A DNA stretch of 64,000 nt from Bolinopsis microptera (GCF_026151205.1 NC_087073.1:806001-870000); one strand, 5' to 3'; numbered from the stretch's first letter, positions 1 to 11,057 are shown. Notes: a model not told the origin generated them from the letters alone. Numbers and translations are program-made.

Positions 1-105
1 CTTAAATCAAATACATTCGAGCACTGGTTAGTGATCGACTAAGTTAACAGTCATCGATATTCGATACTCATCGAATTTAAAAAAGTAAAAGCAACTGCTG
101 TCTTT

Positions 106-276
106 GGGGTCGTTCGCATATCACGTGATCAGCCGAGGGGGGAGGGGGGGTTTCCAAATGATTACGCTAGTATATTTTGATACAATATTTATGTGTAAAC
201 TGATTACGGAGTCGAGGGGGGCCGGGGGGGGGTAAAAATTGACCAAAAAGTGATTACGTAATATGTGAACGACCCC
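106..276. mobile_element. MITE-like element with imperfect terminal inverted repeats (unit 1)
   Basis: The left end (GGGGTCGTTCGCATATCACG) matches the reverse complement of the right end (GGGGTCGTTCACATATTACG) with few mismatches over about 26 bp. The interior holds G runs and no ORF. No clear target-site duplication was seen, so class assignment is open. The element is present in every unit, so it was inserted before amplification. Confidence 0.55.
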
Positions 277-618
277 TTATGAGTTATGACACTATCAGTG
301 CCTGATATTCATTCTTATGGCCGGAAAAATGGGTTGTATAATGTATACATACAATGTAATTGTATAATGTATAAATACAATGTAGTTGGCAGGCTCACCG
401 AATAGTCGTTTAGTGTGTTTGTGGCTTGCTGAGTCGGCCTTGTCAGAACTCTACTGAGCTCTCGTTTCAAGTAACCTCTGATGTTGTGGTATACTGATCT
501 CTCTCAGTGTCTCCCTCCCTTTACTGATCACCTCTCATACTGATCTATCTCCACATTCTCGGTGTCTCATGATGATCCACTCTCTCAGTGTCTTCCTCCT
601 TTACTGACCACCTCTTAC

Positions 619-809
619 TCACTTCTTCCTGCTGACCCTCATGATGATCCACAGAATGACCCAGGAGAGGAACATGCCCAGAGTAACGGCCCCTAAGAAC
701 ATGATGAACAGGATCACATCAACACTCAGACAATCCGAGTCCGGACCCGAACAGTCCGTGTTGTTATCTCCAGCCGCTACCCCCGGTATTAGCAGAACAC
801 ACCACCATA
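619..809 (-). CDS. Second small membrane protein exon (protein B, unit 1), 3' boundary firm, 5' boundary uncertain
   Basis: Open frame ending at a TGA at 619-621. It contains a hydrophobic stretch resembling a signal-peptide core (VWWCVLLIPGVAAG), a short acidic segment with two cysteines (NNTDCSGPDSDC), a second hydrophobic helix (VILFIMFLGAVTLGMFLSWV) and a basic end, SRKK, which resembles a dilysine ER-retrieval tail. The order cysteines, helix, basic tail parallels protein A. Silent-only changes in unit 5 support the helix frame. The acceptor could be the AG of the protein A stop codon (exon from 809) or the AG of ggggtag near 780. In both cases two bases precede the first full codon, matching the phase of the protein A exon. 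An alternative last exon of the same gene is therefore possible. Confidence 0.5.
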
Positions 810-1162
810 CTAAGCGTTCGTAGCGACCCCTCCATTCGCCCCTGTACTTGATGTGGCCTCCTCCTTCGTCTTCTCTTTCTTCTCTTCTTTTGGCTTCTTC
901 TCCTCCTTCTTCTTGTCCGCACCCTTTTTCTTGGCAGCGGGGGCGCCTATCTGAGAGCATTTGATAATGAACTGAAGGACGACGTATGAAACTACCAGCC
1001 CCCCAATAAACGCAGCTGCAACTACTAGGAAGTAGGCCTGGTTGTCCGGACAGTCTATAAGGTTCTCGTCTTTTTGTCTGTTTGGGTCTGTGTAGCTGAT
1101 GTTATTACACTCTTTCCCCTTCTCTTTTTCTTCTTCTGATCTTACAGCAGTGAGGCACCAAC
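810..1162 (-). CDS. Small lysine-rich single-pass membrane protein, main exon (protein A, unit 1)
   Basis: Terminal exon read from the acceptor ttctag at 1163-1168 to a TAG at 810-812; 117 codons including stop. From the N-terminus: a short segment after the acceptor, an acidic/lysine stretch, a cysteine-containing stretch (ECNNISYTD, then LIDCPDNQ), a transmembrane helix (YFLVVAAAFIGGLVVSYVVL), and a lysine/glutamate-rich tail (KKKGADKKKEEKKPKEEKK) ending GGVATNA. This is not the longest ORF here. It is chosen because at least ten substitutions among the five tandem copies are all silent in this frame (for example TCG/TCA, CTT/CTG, ACA/ACT, CCA/CCG), whereas they change residues in the overlapping longer frame. 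I do not recognise the family. A single-pass membrane protein with an extracellular cysteine pair and a basic cytosolic tail is inferred. Confidence 0.65.
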
Positions 1163-1360
1163 CTAGAATAGTATTCGTTAAACTTAATGTTTGGAGTATC
1201 TACTTCCTTCTACAGTGGTGTTACAGTGTGTGTAATAGTGTACTGTTAAAGTGTTAAAGTGTTTTAGTGCGTGGTTAGTGGTTACATGCAGTTCTTTAGC
1301 TAGGCCACACCACACTGCAGTGCACTCCATCACCTGAGGTATCAGGGAGTACTTAGTGAC

Positions 1361-1427
1361 CGGGACAATGTAGCATAAGGAGTGATTTAACACGCTCACA
1401 CAGGCTGACTTTCAGCTCCACCGCCAT
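1361..1427 (-). CDS. Candidate first coding exon for the small membrane proteins (unit 1)
   Basis: An ATG at 1425-1427 opens a frame beginning MAVELKVSLCERVKSLLML. A possible donor after 1361 leaves one extra base, which fits the two-base start of both the protein A and protein B exons. The donor (gtcact) is weak and all copies are identical, so there is no conservation test. Equivalent sequence lies at 6679-6745, 12135-12201 and 19556-19622 and is absent from unit 5. Confidence 0.3.
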
Positions 1428-1479
1428 CTGCTTAGGCGATGGTAGAAGTTATTTTCAGCTGCAGAATAAGCGGTGTCCC

Positions 1480-1900
1480 GCCTAGTTATTGCTTAAACTA
1501 GCTCTTTCCTAGTTTCCACCGGAAGCGCCATATAGAGAATTTCCTTTGATAGCTGTCACGTGACAGTCACGAGATATCGATTGAGCGCGTTTACTGGTTG
1601 GATATATAGCGCGTGATATTGAGCTATTATGCAGAGCCGATTACGCACCATATAGGGCGTAATTACTAGCTGCATCTAGCACGTGATATTTGCACAGCTA
1701 ATTACACAGCCATATAAGGCGTAATTAGGAGCTCGGAGTTGCAGGGGAGTTGTAATAGCGTGAAATTGGGTGGTAAATCGTTGATTAGGGGTACATACAA
1801 GTAAATGTTTCGTGAAATATGTTGGTATAAAGCCAACTTTGGTTTTAGAATAGTGTGTGAGGGCGCGTACAGATGGAAGTGCACTGATTTGTTGTTCAAA
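1480..1900. promoter_or_regulatory. Putative bidirectional promoter region between the divergent genes (unit 1)
   Basis: The stretch between the minus-strand first-exon candidate and the plus-strand gene contains a perfect 14-bp palindrome with a CACGTG E-box (CTGTCACGTGACAG, 1553-1566), a second CACGTG near 1680, a TATA-like ggatatatagcgcg near 1600, and two copies of an attac...gtaatta element flanking CArG-like cores. One core is an exact CC(A/T)6GG box (CCATATAAGG, 1710-1719). Near-identical copies are at about 6798-7218, 12255-12674 and 19676-20096. Function is inferred from motif content and position only. Confidence 0.4.
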
Positions 1901-2435
1901 TGGTTAGAATAAAGATTTGTCCGAACCGGCTGAAATCGTTGTTACGTTGAAAACTGTTTCGATTACCTTGTTACCTAGCTAGTAACTTGGTATGAAGAGA
2001 GAGTGCAAACCAGACGAAAGTAAGACGAAGTCTCGGGGATCGGGGATGCAGCCTACAATGGGCATGAATATATAGAGGGCCCTAGGTTGCTCCCCAGATC
2101 GGCAGTCCAATAACACATTTTCTGAAAATTTCTAATTTTCAAACTTTTCATCAGTCCTACGCCACTGGGGAATGATAGAAAGATGCGAGCAAAATTACGA
2201 ATGCTGAAATGCACAGCTTTAATATCACTTCCTTTCAGTATAGTCTCACAACGACAGAGATAGCACAGTTCATGATACAACCAAACAGTCAGGTACCCAT
2301 ATTAATTTATAATTTTATCTCTAATAATGTTTCGCTCTTTCAAGACTGACAAGGAATCACAATAAATACTTGGAATTTTACCTCAAGAACGTCCCAGTCG
2401 CAGAAACTTCCCCTTCGTAAAACTCCACTCTTCAG

Positions 2436-4152
2436 GGTAGTTTCCAAGTGCTATCCACCTTGACAAGTGAGTACGTTAAAGCAAGGCCTGACCTTCAAGT
2501 CAGAGAAAGGGACTACAGGCACGGTGGCTTGAGAATATGTGAAATGTGCAGTATTATAAAGCCAGACAGGTTTCATCACTGTGGCATCTGTAAACGGTAT
2601 GTTTATACAATTATAAACCAATGTAGTAGTTGTACAGCAATACTAAGGTAATTTTACCTTTACACAGACATCGAACGCTGTAAGAAGATGACGATCAGAC
2701 CTCGTTATTTATAAACCAATGATTGAATCCATTCATTGAAGACTATCAACACAAATACCAGATTCCACTTGATAAGAGATATTAATTGCAGATGTGTAAT
2801 GAGGATATTAATTACAGATGTGTAATGAGGAAATGATTCCACATGATAAGAGATATTAATTGCAGATGTGTAATGAGGATGGACCACCATTGTCACTGGG
2901 TTAACAACTGTATCCACGAGGGTAACCACAAGTACTTCATACAGTGCATTGCACTCGGTGTAATGATATCTCTTGTTACCATTATACACTACTCAATAAA
3001 CATGAGCTGCTCGAGTTGTAAGGTAGGTTATTATTTATTGTGTAATTATTTGGGGCTGTTGGCGGGTATACGACAGCGGGGGTTCTCAAACTCTTGCTGA
3101 CGTAATGTTTGAATTTAGATGGCGATTCAAAAATTGTAAATTGTTAAAATTAACTCATCACGTTAACAATTGACCGATTGATTTGATTGAAACGAATGTA
3201 AGACTTCAAACATTTGCAGATAATACCAGACCTCTCCAATAAAGACTACACAGTCTGTCTGTTACTGTACATGTCTACGGGACTGTCAACCTTAATAGCT
3301 TTGTTGGTTACATTTTTAACTCTGGATCATTGCACCAACATGTTCCGAGGACAGACTAGTTATGGTAAGTGTAAAGGGGCCGACATGTCATCCCCCGTTG
3401 TACCGGGCATGATACTTGATATAACATTAATAGAAGTGTAAAGGTCACATCAAGATTTGTCTTCACTAGAACACCCTACATCACTTGTCTAGATATACTA
3501 GCACCCTAAATAAACTTTCAACCAGCTGATAAACACCCACCCCCTTCAGAACGAGTATACGAGCGGGACCATTACAACAGGGGCTGGAAGAAGAACTTCA
3601 TGGAGATAATGGGACAGGGTGCGTGTGAGTGGTTCTGTCCTGTTGCTCCGACTAAACTCTCTCCTGAGCAGGAGCCTCTCATCATCACTGTTGTTGAGCC
3701 CTCCTCCGCAGCCTGGTTTGTCTATTCCTGTGTTAATTTGCTCATGTTTCCACTGGAAAATGTAAACTGTTGCTTTGAAATGTAAGCATCATCCACGGAC
3801 TAGATATTCTATTTTGATAGTCATGATAAAACTTGTATAGTCCCGCAAAATGTTCCATTACTCCTTCCCCTTCAGGTTAGAAACAACAAACAACAGAGCG
3901 TACACCCAGTACGAGATAGAGGACGAGACTACGTCCTCCCGCCATAGTCGACAAAGTACCAGTAGTCAGGGGAGAAGCAATGAGCGGTCACGTGACGTCA
4001 GTCTGGACGAGTTCGCGGACGACACTCTGAGTCTCCAGCAGGGACAGGTGGGGCAGAGTAACAGTGTAGTTACCATGGTAACAGAGGGGCACAGGGACTC
4101 TTCAATGGTCACCAGAGTGCGGACCCCTAGTACCATTGAGAGTACAAAGTGA
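2436..4152 (+). CDS. DHHC-type palmitoyltransferase, five C-terminal exons (unit 1)
   Basis: S-acyltransferase that moves palmitate to cysteines on membrane proteins. Exons, each with GT-AG ends and matching phases: A 2436-2596, B 2866-3022, C 3220-3364, D 3550-3715, E 3876-4152, giving about 301 residues. The DHHC cysteine-rich domain spans A and B: CEMC, then HHCGICKRC, then the catalytic MDHHCHWVNNC, then N and F at the expected spacing. The usual proline after DHHC is histidine. Exon B ends and exon C holds membrane helices (IALGVMISLVTIIHYSI; LSTLIALLVTFLTL), and the C/D junction gives TSYE, a TTxE-like motif. Exon D begins ERDHYNRGWKKNFMEIMG; exon E is a Ser/Thr-rich cytosolic tail. The usual first two membrane helices upstream of the domain were not found, so the copy may be 5'-truncated or have distant 5' exons. 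Poly(A)-like AATAAA at 5283-5288. Confidence 0.8.
2765..2880 (+). repeat. Three tandem copies of the DHHC exon B splice acceptor (unit 1)
   Basis: The sequence gatattaattgcag plus the first 13 bases of exon B occurs three times (acceptor AGs near 2780, 2807 and 2865; the middle copy has tacag). Only the last copy continues into the DHHC codons. Units 2 and 3 carry three copies with a regular 54-bp period. Confidence 0.85.
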
Positions 4153-5315
4153 GGGTGAAGTTATTTAGAAAGTTAATTATTGGCTTGTGATCGAAACTGC
4201 TCATACGTGAAAGCTAGGTTATTATCAGACTTTAAAGTCAGTTTCTTTCCTCGAAGGTGAAACTGTTCACGTGAAACAACAAAACCACGTTTCAAATGAT
4301 CTGGAATAATTTTTATTTGTGTTTGCTGAATAGTATAGCACTGCTGATAGTCTGTTTTGTATACAACAAGCATTCCCAAACTTTCTTCGAAAGTGAACTC
4401 CTAGCAGCCGTCCAACTGATTTTGTTGACACAGAGAAGCTTGACGATGTCTCTCTTTTCGTTTGATAGGGCAAATTTGAAATTTTTCGAAGAAAATTTCA
4501 AAATATTGCAAAATTGTGAAAAATTGAAAATGGGTTTTGACACATTTTTGCAAGAAATAACTAACATATAAGACCTAACAAGCATTCCCAAACCGATTTC
4601 ATTTGATTTGCTCCTTCATAAAATAGAAAAATTATAATTTCAAATTTGCACACGAGACTTGAAGTTGAAACACCCTGTAGAGCGCGCTGATTTGAGCGGG
4701 GTTTGATTTGGTTTGACACACAAGAACGTTTGTCTTATATTGAAAGACAGTGACATTTTCTACTGGTATGTTTGATATATCGAGTTTTATTTGGTTTTAA
4801 ATGATGTGTTTTTAATAGTGTTATTTTATTAAAGATTAAAGAAATGTGTCAAGAATTATCAGATTGTAAGTTTTAATCAGCTCCTTTAAACTACCTAATA
4901 TAGATGATATGAGTAATTAATCTGTTATCTATCATCTTGTAAGAAATGATTAACATCATTTCTGTAAAAATATAGTGTACTGATATATTAAACTTTGTTT
5001 GACGAGTTTAGTAATTTTTTGACTTCTGTTTGTGAAAGATTGGTCGATATCTCAGGACTTTTCTTGAACTTTTGTTGACTTTCAGGAAGAATTCAGTCTT
5101 TCGTTGCTGGGAAAATTTGATTTTTTTACTGTAGAATTATATTTTTGATTGTCTTGTATGATTTTTATTGCAATATTTTCAGAATATACTCGGGTGTTTT
5201 ATTTCAATATGTGAGTGTTGGAACCACAGCAATGCACATCTGCTACACAAATTAAAGCAAAATATATAACAACGAATATTTAAATAAAAGACGATCATTC
5301 AATAATTTTGGATAA
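4153..5315. other. AT-rich 3' flank of the DHHC gene, no gene seen
   Basis: About 1.16 kb present in all units (9575-10779, 16947-18151, and 21212-26723 around the retrotransposon). Both strands hold ORFs of 68-92 codons, but they overlap one another and show no family features. A conserved AATAAA lies about 30 bases before the unit end. Confidence 0.6.
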
Positions 5316-5420
5316 CTTAAATCAAATACATTCGAGCACTGGTTAGTGATCGACTAAGTTAACAGTCATCGATATTCGATACTCATCGAATTTAAAAAAG
5401 TAAAAGCAACTGCTGTCTTT

Positions 5421-5588
5421 GGGGTCGTTCACATATCACGTGATCAGCCGAGGGGGGAGGGGGGTTTCCAAATGATTACGCTAGTATATTTTGATACAAT
5501 ATTTATGTGTAAAACTGATTACGGAGTCGAGGGGGCCGGGAGGGTAAAAATTGACCAAAAAGTGATTACGTAATATGTGAACGACCCC
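5421..5588. mobile_element. MITE-like element, unit 2 copy
   Basis: Same inverted-repeat ends as 106-276; shorter G runs. Confidence 0.55.
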
Positions 5589-5927
5589 TTATCAGTTATG
5601 ACACTATCAGTGTCTGATATTCATTCTTATGGCCGGAAAAATGGGTTGTATAATGTATACATACAATGTAATTGTATAATGTATAAATACAATGTAGTTG
5701 GCAGGCTCACCGAATAGTCGTTTAGTGTGTTTGTGGCTTGCTGAGTCGGCCTTGTCAGAACTCTACTGAGCTCTCGTTTCAAGTCACCTCTGATGTTGTG
5801 GTATACTGATCTCTCTCAGTGTCTTCCTTTACTGATCACCTCTCATACTGAGCTCTCTCCACATTCTCGGTGTCTCATGATGATCCACTCTCTCAATGTC
5901 TTCCTCCCTTTACTGATCACCTCTTAC

Positions 5928-6118
5928 TCACTTCTTCCTGCTGACCCTCATGATGATCCACAGAATGACCCAGGAGAGGAACATGCCCAGAGTAACGGCC
6001 CCTAAGAACATGATGAACAGGATCACATCAACACTCAGACAATCCGAGTCCGGACCCGAACAGTCCGTGTTGTTATCTCCAGCCGCTACCCCCGGTATTA
6101 GCAGAACACACCACCATA
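5928..6118 (-). CDS. Protein B exon, unit 2
   Basis: Identical layout to 619-809. The helix and cysteine segment are unchanged. Confidence 0.5.
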
Positions 6119-6470
6119 CTAAGCGTTCGTAGCCACCCCTCCATTCGCTCCTGTACTTGATGTGGCCTCCTCCTTCGTCTTCTCCTTCTTCTCTTCTTTT
6201 GGCTTCTTCTCCTCCTTCTTCTTGTCCGCACCCTTTTTCTTGGCAGCGGGGGCGCCTATCTGAGAGCATTTGATAATGAACTGAAGGACGACGTACGAAA
6301 CTACCAGCCCCCCAATAAACGCAGCTGCAACTACTAGGAAGTAGGCCTGGTTGTCCGGACAGTCTATAAGGTTCTCGTCTTTTGTCTGTTTGGGTCTGTG
6401 TAGCTGATGTTATTACACTCTTTCCCCTTTTCTTTTTCTTCTTCTGATCTTACAGCAGTGAGGCACCAAC
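6119..6470 (-). pseudogene. Protein A exon with a one-base frameshift (unit 2)
   Basis: Same exon as 810-1162, but the T run near 6380 is four long instead of five. This shifts the frame upstream of the membrane helix. Other changes relative to unit 1 are silent, so the break looks recent. It could also be a homopolymer sequencing error. Confidence 0.6.
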
Positions 6471-7753
6471 CTAGAATAGTATTCGTTAAACTTAATGTTT
6501 GGAGTATCTACTTCCTTCTACAGTGGTGTTACAGTGTGTGTAATAGTGTACTGTTAAAGTGTTTTAGTGCGACGTGTGTTTAGTGCGTGGTTAGTGGTTA
6601 CATGCAGTTCTTTAGCTAGGCCACACCATCACCTGAGGTATCAGACTTGGTAAGTCAGTACCGGGAGTACTTAGTGACCGGGACAATGTAGCATAAGGAG
6701 TGATTTAACACGCTCACACAGGCTGACTTTCAGCTCCACCGCCATCTGCTTAGGTGATGGTAGAAGTTATTTTCAGCTGCAGAATAAGCGGTGTCCCGCC
6801 TAGTTATTGCTTAAACTAGCTCTTTCCTAGTTTCCACCGGAAGCGCCATATAGAGAATTTCCTTTGATAGCTGTCACGTGACAGTCACGAGATATCGATT
6901 GAGCGCGTTTACTGGTTGGATATATAGCGCGTGATATTGAGCTATTATGCAGAGCCGATTACGCACCATATAGGGCGTAATTACTAGCTGCATCTAGCAC
7001 GTGATATTTGCACAGCTAATTACACAGCCATATAAGGCGTAATTAGGAGCTCGGAGTTGCAGGGGAGTTGTAATAGCGTGAAATTGGGTGGTAAATCGTT
7101 GATTAGGGGTACATACAAGTAAATGTTTCGTGAACTATGTTGGTATAAAGCCAACTTTGGTTTTAGAATAGTGTGTGAGGGCGCGTACAGATGGAAGTGC
7201 ACTGATTTGTTGTTCAAATGGTTAGAATAAAGATTTGTCCGAACCGGCTGAAATCGTTGTTACGTTGAAAACTGTCTCGATTACCTTGTTACCTAGCTAG
7301 TAACTTGGTATGAAGAGAGAGTGCAAACCAGACGAAAGTAAGACGAAGTCTCGGGGATCGGGGATGCAGCCTACAATGGGCATGAATATATAGAGGGCCC
7401 TAGGTTGCTCCCCAGATCGGCAGTCCAATAACACATTTTCTGAAAATTTCTAATTTTCAAACTTTTCATCAGTCCTACGCCACTGGGGAATGATAGAAAG
7501 ATGCGAGCAAAATTACGAATGCTGAAATGCACAGCTTTAATATCACTTCCTTTCAGTATAGTCTCACAACGACAGAGATAGCACAGTTCATGATACAACC
7601 AAACAGTCAGGTACCCATATTAATTTATAATTTTATCTCTAATAATGTTTCGCTCTTTCAAGACTGACAAGGAATCACAATAAATACTTGGAATTTTACC
7701 TCAAGAACGTCCCAGTCGCAGAAACTTCCCCTTCGTAAAACTCCACTCTTCAG

Positions 7754-8780
7754 GGTAGTTTCCAAGTGCTATCCACCTTGACAAGTGAGTACGTTAAAGC
7801 AAGGCCTGACCTTCAAGTCAGAGAAAGGGACTACAGGCACGGTGGCTTGAGAATATGTGAAATGTGCAGTATTATAAAGCCAGACAGGTTTCATCACTGT
7901 GGCATCTGTAAACGGTATGTTTATACAATTATAAACCAATGTAGTAGTTGTACAGCAATACTAAGGTAATTTACCTTCACTCAGACATCGAACGCTGTAA
8001 GAAGATGACGATCAGACCTCGTTATTCATAAACCAATGATTGAATCCATTCATTGAAGACTATCAACACAAATACCATGATTCGACTTGATAAGAGATAT
8101 TAATTGCAGATGTGTAATGAGGAAATGATTTCACTTGATAAGAGATATTAATTACAGATGTGTAATGAGGAAATGATTCCACTTGATAAGAGATATTAAT
8201 TACAGATGTGTAATGAAGATGGACCACCACTGTCACTGGGTGAACAACTGTATCCACGAGGGTAACCACAAGTACTTCATACAGTGCATTGCGCTGGGTG
8301 TAATGATATCTCTTGTTACCATTATACACTACTCAATAAACATGAGCTGCTCGAGTTGTAAGGTAGGTTATTATTTATTAATATTAATTAATTAAGTAAT
8401 TATTTGATTAATTAAATTAATTAATTGGGGCTGTTGGCGGGTATACGGACAGCGGGGGTTCTCGCCAAACTCTTGCTGACGTTATGTTTGAATTTTAATG
8501 GCGTTTCGGGGGCGTTTCAAAAATTGTTAATTGTTAAAATTAACTCATCACGTTAACAATTGAACGATTGATTTGATTGAAACGAATGTAAGACTTCAAA
8601 CATTACCAGATAATACCAGACCTTTCCGATAAAGACTACACAGTCTGTCTGTTACTGTACATGTCTACGGGACTGTCTACCTTAATAGCTTTGTTGGTTA
8701 CATTTTTAACTCTGGATCATTGCACCAACATGTTCCGAGGACAGACTAGTTATGGTAAGTGTAAAGGGGCCGACATGTCA

Positions 8781-8818
<38 letters not shown>

Positions 8819-9574
8819 TTGTACCGGGCATGATACTTGATATAACATTAATAGAAGTGTAAAGGTCACATCAAGATTTGTCTTCACTAGAACACCCTAC
8901 ATCACTTGTCTAGATATACTAGCACCCTAAATAAACTTTCAATCAGCTGATAAAACACCCACCCCCTTCAGAACGAGTATACGAGCGGGACCATTACAAC
9001 AGAGGTTGGAAGAAGAACTTCATGGAGATAATGGGACAGGGTGCGTGTGAGTGGTTCTGTCCTGTTGCTCCGACTAAACTCTCTCCTGAGCAGGAGCCTC
9101 TCATCATCACTGTTGTTGAGCCCTCCTCCGCAGCCTGGTTTGTCTACTCCTGTGTTAATTTCCTCATGTTTCCACTGGAAAATGTAAACTGTTGCTTTGA
9201 AATGTAAGCATCATCCACGGACTAGATATTTTATTTTGATAGTCATGATAAAACTTGTATAGTCCCGCAAATTGTTCCATTACTCCTTCCCCTTCAGGTT
9301 AGAAACAACAAACAACAGAGCGTACACCCAGTACGAGATAGAGGACGAGACTACGTCCTCCCGCCACAGTCGACAAAGTACCAGTAGTCAGGGGAGAAGC
9401 AATGAGCGGTCACGTGACGTCAGTCTGGACGAGTTCGCGGACGACACTCTGAGTCTCCAGCAGGGACAGGTGGGGCAGAGTAACAGTGTAGTTACCATGG
9501 TAACAGAGGGGCACAGGGACTCTTCAATGGTCACCAGAGTGCGGACCCCTAGTACCATTGAGAGTACAAAGTGA
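7754..9574 (+). CDS. DHHC-type palmitoyltransferase, five C-terminal exons (unit 2)
   Basis: Exons A 7754-7914, B 8206-8362, C 8610-8754, D 8972-9137, E 9298-9574, with phases as in unit 1. The catalytic DHHC and zinc ligands are intact. Replacements relative to unit 1 include R to K just before MDHHC and N to D early in exon C. The exon C acceptor reads ccag instead of gcag. A 36-base C run sits 27 bases after the exon C donor. Confidence 0.78.
8084..8221 (+). repeat. Three 54-bp tandem copies of the DHHC exon B acceptor (unit 2)
   Basis: Acceptor copies at about 8109, 8154 and 8205. Using an upstream AG would add exon sequence containing in-frame stops, so these are presumably decoys. Confidence 0.85.
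8782..8817. repeat. 36-base C homopolymer (unit 2)
   Basis: Unit 1 has only five C at the matching place (about 3391-3395), so the run expanded after duplication. It lies 27 bases inside the intron after DHHC exon C. Confidence 0.95.
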
Positions 9575-10884
9575 GGGTGAAGTTATTTAGAAAGTTAATT
9601 ATTGGCTTGTGATCGAAACTGCTCATACGTGAAAGCTAGGTTATTATCAGACTTTAAAGTCAGTTTCTTTCCTCGAAGGTGAAACTGTTCACGTGAAACA
9701 ACAAAACCACGTTTCAAATGATCTGGAATAATTTTTATTTGTGTTTGCTGAATAGTATAGCACTGCTGATAGTCTGTTTTGTATACAACAAGCATTCCCA
9801 AACTTTCTTCGAAAGTGCACTCCTAGCAGCCGTCCAACTGATTTTGTTGACACAGAGAAGCTTGACGATGTCTCTCTTCTCGTTTGATAGGGCAAATTTG
9901 AAATTTTTCGAAGAAAATTTCAAAATATTGCAAAATTGTGAAAAATTGAAAATGGGTTTTGACACATTTTTGCAAGAAATAACTAACATATAAGACCTAA
10001 CAAGCATTCCCAAACCGATTTCATTTGATTTGCTCCTTCATAAAATAGAAAAATTATAATTTCAAATTTGCACACGAGACTTGAAGTTGAAACACCCTGT
10101 AGAGCGCGCTGATTTGAGCGGGGTTTGATTTGGTTTGACACACAAGAACGTTTGTCTTATATTGAAAGACAGTGACATTTTCTACTGGTATGTTTGATAT
10201 ATCGAGTTTTATTTGGTTTTAAATGATGTGTTTTTAATAGTGTTATTTTATTAAAGATTAAAGAAATGTGTCAAGAATTATCAGATTGTAAGTTTTAATC
10301 AGCTCCTTTAAACTACCTAATATAGATGATATGAGTAATTAATCTGTTATCTATCATCTTGTAAGAAATGATTAACATCATTTCTGTAAAAATATAGTGT
10401 ACTGATATATTAAACTTTGTTTGACGAGTTTAGTAATTTTTTGACTTCTGTTTGTGGAGTATGGACAGTAATAACGTGCCCGTGAAAGATTGGTCGATAT
10501 CTCAGGACTTTTGTTGAACTTTTGTTGACTTTCAGGAAGAATTCAGTCTTTCGTTGCTGGGAAAATTTGATTTTTTTACTGTAGAATTATATTTTTGATT
10601 GTCTTGTATGATTTTTATTGCAATATTTTCAGAATATACTCGGGTGTTTTATTTCAATATATAAGTGTTGGAACTTCTTTAAAATCTCCACAGCAATTCA
10701 CATCTGCTACACAAATTAAAGCAAAATATATAACAACGAATATTTAAATAAAAGACGATCATTCATTAATTTTGGATAACTTAAATCAAATACATTCGAG
10801 CACTGGTTAGTGATCGACTAAGTTAACAGTCATCGATATTCGATACTCATCGAATTTAAAAAAGTAAAAGCAACTGCTGTCTTT

Positions 10885-11057
10885 GGGGTCGTTCACATAT
10901 CACGTGATCAGCCGAGGGGGGAGGGGGGTTTCCAAATGATTACGCTAGTATATTTTGATACAATATTTATGTGTAAAACTGATTACGGAGTCGAGGGGGG
11001 CCGGGGGGGGGTAAAAATTGACCAAAAAGTGATTACGTAATATGTGTGAACGACCCC
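10885..11057. mobile_element. MITE-like element, unit 3 copy
   Basis: Same ends as 106-276, with two extra bases near the right end. Confidence 0.55.

Larger units (their letters stand above)
1..5315. repeat. Segmental tandem repeat, unit 1 (5315 bp)
   Basis: The first bases (cttaaatcaaatacattcga) recur at 5316, 10780, 18152 and 26724 in the same orientation, and the sequence between them is nearly identical from unit to unit. This is a head-to-tail array. Contents in order: a 171-bp inverted-repeat element, minus-strand small membrane protein exons, an intergenic regulatory stretch, five plus-strand DHHC exons, then about 1.2 kb of AT-rich 3' flank. The window starts exactly at the unit boundary chosen here, so the array may extend to the left. 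Confidence 0.95.
5316..10779. repeat. Segmental tandem repeat, unit 2 (5464 bp)
   Basis: Second copy of the unit. Differences from unit 1 include a 36-base C run at 8782-8817 in the intron after DHHC exon C, an extra copy of the exon B acceptor segment, and a one-base deletion that frameshifts the minus-strand small gene. Confidence 0.95.

Noticed and set aside
619-960. 113-codon minus-strand ORF read as one protein
   Set aside because: Its N-terminal half changes residues between copies, while the overlapping frame changes only silently. I keep only its C-terminal part as an exon.
1992-2078. Possible DHHC first exon starting MKRECKPDE
   Set aside because: Its candidate donor (gtaaga) leaves a phase that does not fit exon A.
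2419-2435. A very short intron before DHHC exon A
   Set aside because: A gt...ag pair could join an upstream open frame to exon A, but the length of about 17-19 bp and lack of other support make it unreliable. The upstream start of the gene is left open.
4267-4591. Pairs of 68-92 codon ORFs on both strands of the DHHC 3' flank, repeated in each unit
   Set aside because: Overlapping on opposite strands, no family features, and the copies are too similar to test constraint.
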